From: Solimonas sp.
Lineage (GTDB): Bacteria; Pseudomonadota; Gammaproteobacteria; Nevskiales; Nevskiaceae
Length of the DNA stretch: 64,000 nucleotides
Reading direction: 5' to 3'
NCBI GenBank assembly: GCA_030149365.1
Contig: JASBRP010000002.1
Span: forward strand, 82,936 to 146,935
The translations under genes and the position numbers were made by a program. This document shows positions 61,885 to 64,000 of this stretch, one piece after another. A model generated the notes under the pieces. The model saw only the letters and a program-made list of their open reading frames with translations. It was not told the DNA's origin and ran no database searches. Positions within the stretch are counted from its first letter, which is position 1; every line of letters begins with the position of its first letter.

Positions 61885-62979
61885 ATGTCGCTGAACCCCT
61901 TACTGGCCGGCATCCGCGTGCTGGACCTGTCGCGCCTGCTGCCCGGCCCCTTCGCCACGCTCTACCTGGCCCAGCTCGGAGCCGAGGTGATCAAGATCGA
62001 GGAGCCCAACGGCGGCGATTACGCGCGCCTGACGCCGGAGATGTTCGAGGTGGTCAACGGCGGCAAGAAGTCCGTGACCCTGGACCTGCGCAAGGCCGAG
62101 GACGTGGCGGCCTTCAAGGAGCTGGTGAAGAGCGCCGACGTGGTGATCGAGTCCTTCCGCCCCGACGTGATGGGCAAGCTGGGTTGCGACTACGAAACCC
62201 TGCGCGCCATCAACCCGAAGCTGGTGTTCGCCTCGCTGACCGGCTACGGCCATACCGGCCCGTACCGCAACCGTCCGGGCCACGACATGAACTACCGCGG
62301 CTATGCCGGCGAGCTGAGCCAGACCGGCGCCGCAGGGGATGCCCCCTCCGCCGGCAACTTCCAGGTGGCCGACCTGGCCGGCGGCGCGCTGACCTGCGTG
62401 GTCGGCATCCTGGCGGCCGTGATCGGCGCCCGGGCCTCGGGGCAGGGCAGCTTCGTGGACGTGGCCATGATGGACGGCACCCTGGCCCTGCAGGTCCTGA
62501 CCCTGGCCGGCATGCGCAGCACCGGCAAGCCGGCTCCGCGCGGTGGCGACATCCTGTCCGGCGCCACGCCCAACTACCGCATCTACGAAACCGCCGACGG
62601 CAAGCACATCGCCTGCGGCGCGCTGGAGTACAAGTTCTTCGCCAACGTCTGCCAGATGGTCGGCCGCCCGGACCTGCTGAAGATGCCCTTTGCCGTGGGC
62701 CCCAAGGGCGAGCCGCTGCGCCAGGGCCTGGCCGAACTGTTCAAGTCCAGGACCCGCGACGAGTGGGAAGCCCTGCTGGCCGACGGCGACACCTGCATCT
62801 CCGCGATCCTGGACATGGACGAGGTGCTGGCCAACCCGCAGGTGCAGGCCCGCGGCATCGTTCAGCAGCAGAACGGCAAGCCGGTGTTCGCCAACCCGAT
62901 CCAGTTCAGCCACGCCAAGACCCTGAACGGCGCCAGCCCCAAGCTGGGCGAACACAACCAGGAAATCCTGGGGCGCTAG
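61885..62979 (+). CDS. CaiB/BaiF family, alpha-methylacyl-CoA racemase type
   Basis: 364 residues. RLLPGPFATLYLAQLGAEVI is the CoA-binding start. Candidate acid-base residues are His133 (RPGHDMNY), Asp163 (VADLAGG) and Glu248 (GALEYKFF); all three are offset by exactly 7 from the H126/D156/E241 set I recall for mycobacterial MCR, so racemase rather than CoA transferase is favoured. It would convert (2R)- to (2S)-methylacyl-CoA for the dehydrogenase. An IS481 element begins one base past its TAG. Confidence 0.88.
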   Translation: MSLNPLLAGIRVLDLSRLLPGPFATLYLAQLGAEVIKIEEPNGGDYARLTPEMFEVVNGGKKSVTLDLRKAEDVAAFKELVKSADVVIESFRPDVMGKLGCDYETLRAINPKLVFASLTGYGHTGPYRNRPGHDMNYRGYAGELSQTGAAGDAPSAGNFQVADLAGGALTCVVGILAAVIGARASGQGSFVDVAMMDGTLALQVLTLAGMRSTGKPAPRGGDILSGATPNYRIYETADGKHIACGALEYKFFANVCQMVGRPDLLKMPFAVGPKGEPLRQGLAELFKSRTRDEWEALLADGDTCISAILDMDEVLANPQVQARGIVQQQNGKPVFANPIQFSHAKTLNGASPKLGEHNQEILGR

Positions 62980-62980
62980 G

Positions 62981-63002
62981 TGTGAAGGTTCGATAGGTTG
63001 TT
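62981..63002 (+). repeat. IS481 left terminal inverted repeat
   Basis: Begins TGTGAAGGTTCGA; pairs with the right end at 63979-64000. Confidence 0.8.
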
Positions 63003-63073
63003 CATCCGGCTGTGTTGATGGGAATCTGAGGTTGTCGAGACTTCAACCCCATCAGCAGGGAGCCGGATGAACA
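62999..63073 (+). promoter_or_regulatory. Hairpin sequestering the transposase start codon
   Basis: TGTTCATCCGGCT (62999-63011) pairs perfectly with AGCCGGATGAACA (63061-63073), which contains the transposase ATG at 63067. An inner pair GTTGATGGG / CCCATCAGC extends the structure. In a transcript entering from the racemase operon the start would be masked. Confidence 0.6.
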
Positions 63074-64000
63074 GCCACGAGAATGCCCGACTGACGCCCA
63101 AAGGACGAGCCCGGTTGATCGGGCGGATCGCGCAGATTGGGATACCAGCCGCAGCGCTGGAGTGCGGGGTGTCGGTCCGCACAGCCTACAAATGGAAGCG
63201 TCGCTTCGAACAGGAGGGGCTGGCGGGGCTGGGCGACCGATCCAGCCGGCCGGAGCGGGTGCGCTCGGCCCTGTCGGAGATGGAACGCCAGCAGGCCCTG
63301 GATGGGCGCCAGCAGCGACAGACGATCCGGGCGGTGGCTGATGCGCTGGGGCGGCCTTACGCCACGGTGCGGCGGTATCTGGCGGCTTGTGGATGGGGCC
63401 GCCTACCGCCCCTGCAGACTCCGCCACCCGTGGTGCGCTACGAGCGGGAGCGTCCCGGCGAGATGCTGCACCTGGATACCAAGAAGCTGGGCCGGATCGA
63501 AAAGACCGGACATCGCGTCACTGGCAACCCGCGCGACCACTGCCGAGGCGTCGGCTGGGAAACCCTGCACCTGGCCATCGACGATCACAGCCGGCTGGCC
63601 TACACCGAGGTGCTGCCGGACGAGCGCAAGCAGACCACCACGGGCTTCCTGGAGCGTGCCCTGGCCTGGTTTTCCGAACACGGGGTTTGCGTCGAGCGGC
63701 TGATGACCGACAACGGCACCGCCTATCGCTCCAAGCTCTTTGCCGCAGCCTTGTCCGAGTGGGGCATCCGGCACGTCTTCACGCGACCGTACACACCCCG
63801 AACCAATGGCAAGGCCGAGCGCTTTGTGCAAACCGCGCTACGCGAATGGGCTTATGCCTACGCCTACCGCCACTCCGATGAACGAACCCGGCACCTCGCC
63901 TGCTGGCAGCACCACTACAATCACCACCGACGACACTCCGCCCTCGGATTCCAGCCTCCCATCAGCCGCATACCGCTGAACAACGTGTCGAACCTCAACA
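63067..64000 (+). CDS. IS481-family transposase, stop codon beyond window
   Basis: Open from the ATG at 63067 for 311 codons with no stop before the window end, where the frame runs through the right terminal repeat (ends LNNVSNLN). N-terminal helix-turn-helix (GVSVRTAYKWKRRF), then an rve integrase core with Asp in LHLDTKK, Asp in MTDNGTAY and Glu in TNGKAERF, and the terminal HYNHHRRHSALG motif. It looks intact. Shorter frames in other phases here are shadows. Confidence 0.88.
   Translation, partial: MNSHENARLTPKGRARLIGRIAQIGIPAAALECGVSVRTAYKWKRRFEQEGLAGLGDRSSRPERVRSALSEMERQQALDGRQQRQTIRAVADALGRPYATVRRYLAACGWGRLPPLQTPPPVVRYERERPGEMLHLDTKKLGRIEKTGHRVTGNPRDHCRGVGWETLHLAIDDHSRLAYTEVLPDERKQTTTGFLERALAWFSEHGVCVERLMTDNGTAYRSKLFAAALSEWGIRHVFTRPYTPRTNGKAERFVQTALREWAYAYAYRHSDERTRHLACWQHHYNHHRRHSALGFQPPISRIPLNNVSNLN
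63979..64000 (-). repeat. IS481 right terminal inverted repeat
   Basis: Read inward it begins TGTTGAGGTTCGACACGTTG and matches the left end at 18 of 22 bases. Confidence 0.78.

Larger units (their letters stand above)
62981..64000 (+). mobile_element. IS481-family insertion sequence, 1020 bp
   Basis: Left terminal repeat TGTGAAGGTTCGATAGGTTG begins at 62981 and the inverted right copy ends at 64000 (18 of 22 positions agree, both starting TGT...GGTTCGA). One transposase frame fills it. It lies immediately behind the racemase stop codon; whether it interrupts a longer operon cannot be seen. Confidence 0.82.

Overview
The window is a GC-rich chromosomal segment of a Gram-negative, respiring gammaproteobacterium. 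Its gene orders (fabD-fabG-acpP-fabF-pabB-pabC-mltG-tmk-holB-pilZ, nudJ-mnmA, the GlgE/TreYZ block) are typical of Pseudomonas, Xanthomonas and Nevskia/Solimonas-like lineages. A Nevskiales or Xanthomonadales relative is my inference; no rRNA or tRNA gene is present to test it. No CRISPR array, prophage or plasmid origin was seen, and no gene-free stretch exceeds 300 bases.

Layout. 1-3.7 kb: 3' part of a multiheme cytochrome c gene, class I fumarase, dsbB, an RraA-family gene. 3.7-6.2 kb: a large membrane protein with a decayed M48-like peptidase domain. 6.5-9.4 kb: glyoxylate shunt (malate synthase A, isocitrate lyase). 9.7-12.9 kb: phosphopantetheinyl transferase, an orphan ParA, an ethanolamine-type permease. 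13-18.6 kb: aconitases AcnA and AcnB as separate units. 18.7-25.9 kb: a tightly overlapped leftward type II secretion operon gspGHIJKLMN running into nudJ and mnmA, with a divergent rhombosortase gene at its head. 26.6-35.5 kb: fatty acid synthesis, folate, cell wall and replication genes ending in pilZ; a 268-bp nested palindrome sits between pabC and mltG. 35.5-52.8 kb: a cNMP-binding/rhodanese protein, then seven genes glgE, treS-maltokinase, glgB, glgX, treZ, malQ, treY, each overlapping the next except glgE/treS. 53-53.4 kb: two small uncharacterised coupled genes.

53.5-63 kb is the most distinctive region. A TetR regulator diverges from an acyl-CoA dehydrogenase across a perfect palindrome. 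The dehydrogenase is followed by a homologue of the peroxisomal multifunctional enzyme MFE-2 carrying three SCP2 lipid-binding domains, an SCPx-type thiolase, a free SCP2 protein, an alpha/beta hydrolase, a DUF1330 protein and an AMACR-type racemase. Together they look like a bacterial version of the peroxisomal beta-oxidation route for 2-methyl-branched or sterol side-chain acyl-CoAs. The acetyl- or propionyl-CoA it would release fits the glyoxylate shunt and aconitases nearby. An IS481-family element (62981-64000) closes the window directly behind the racemase gene, and its right inverted repeat coincides with the last base.
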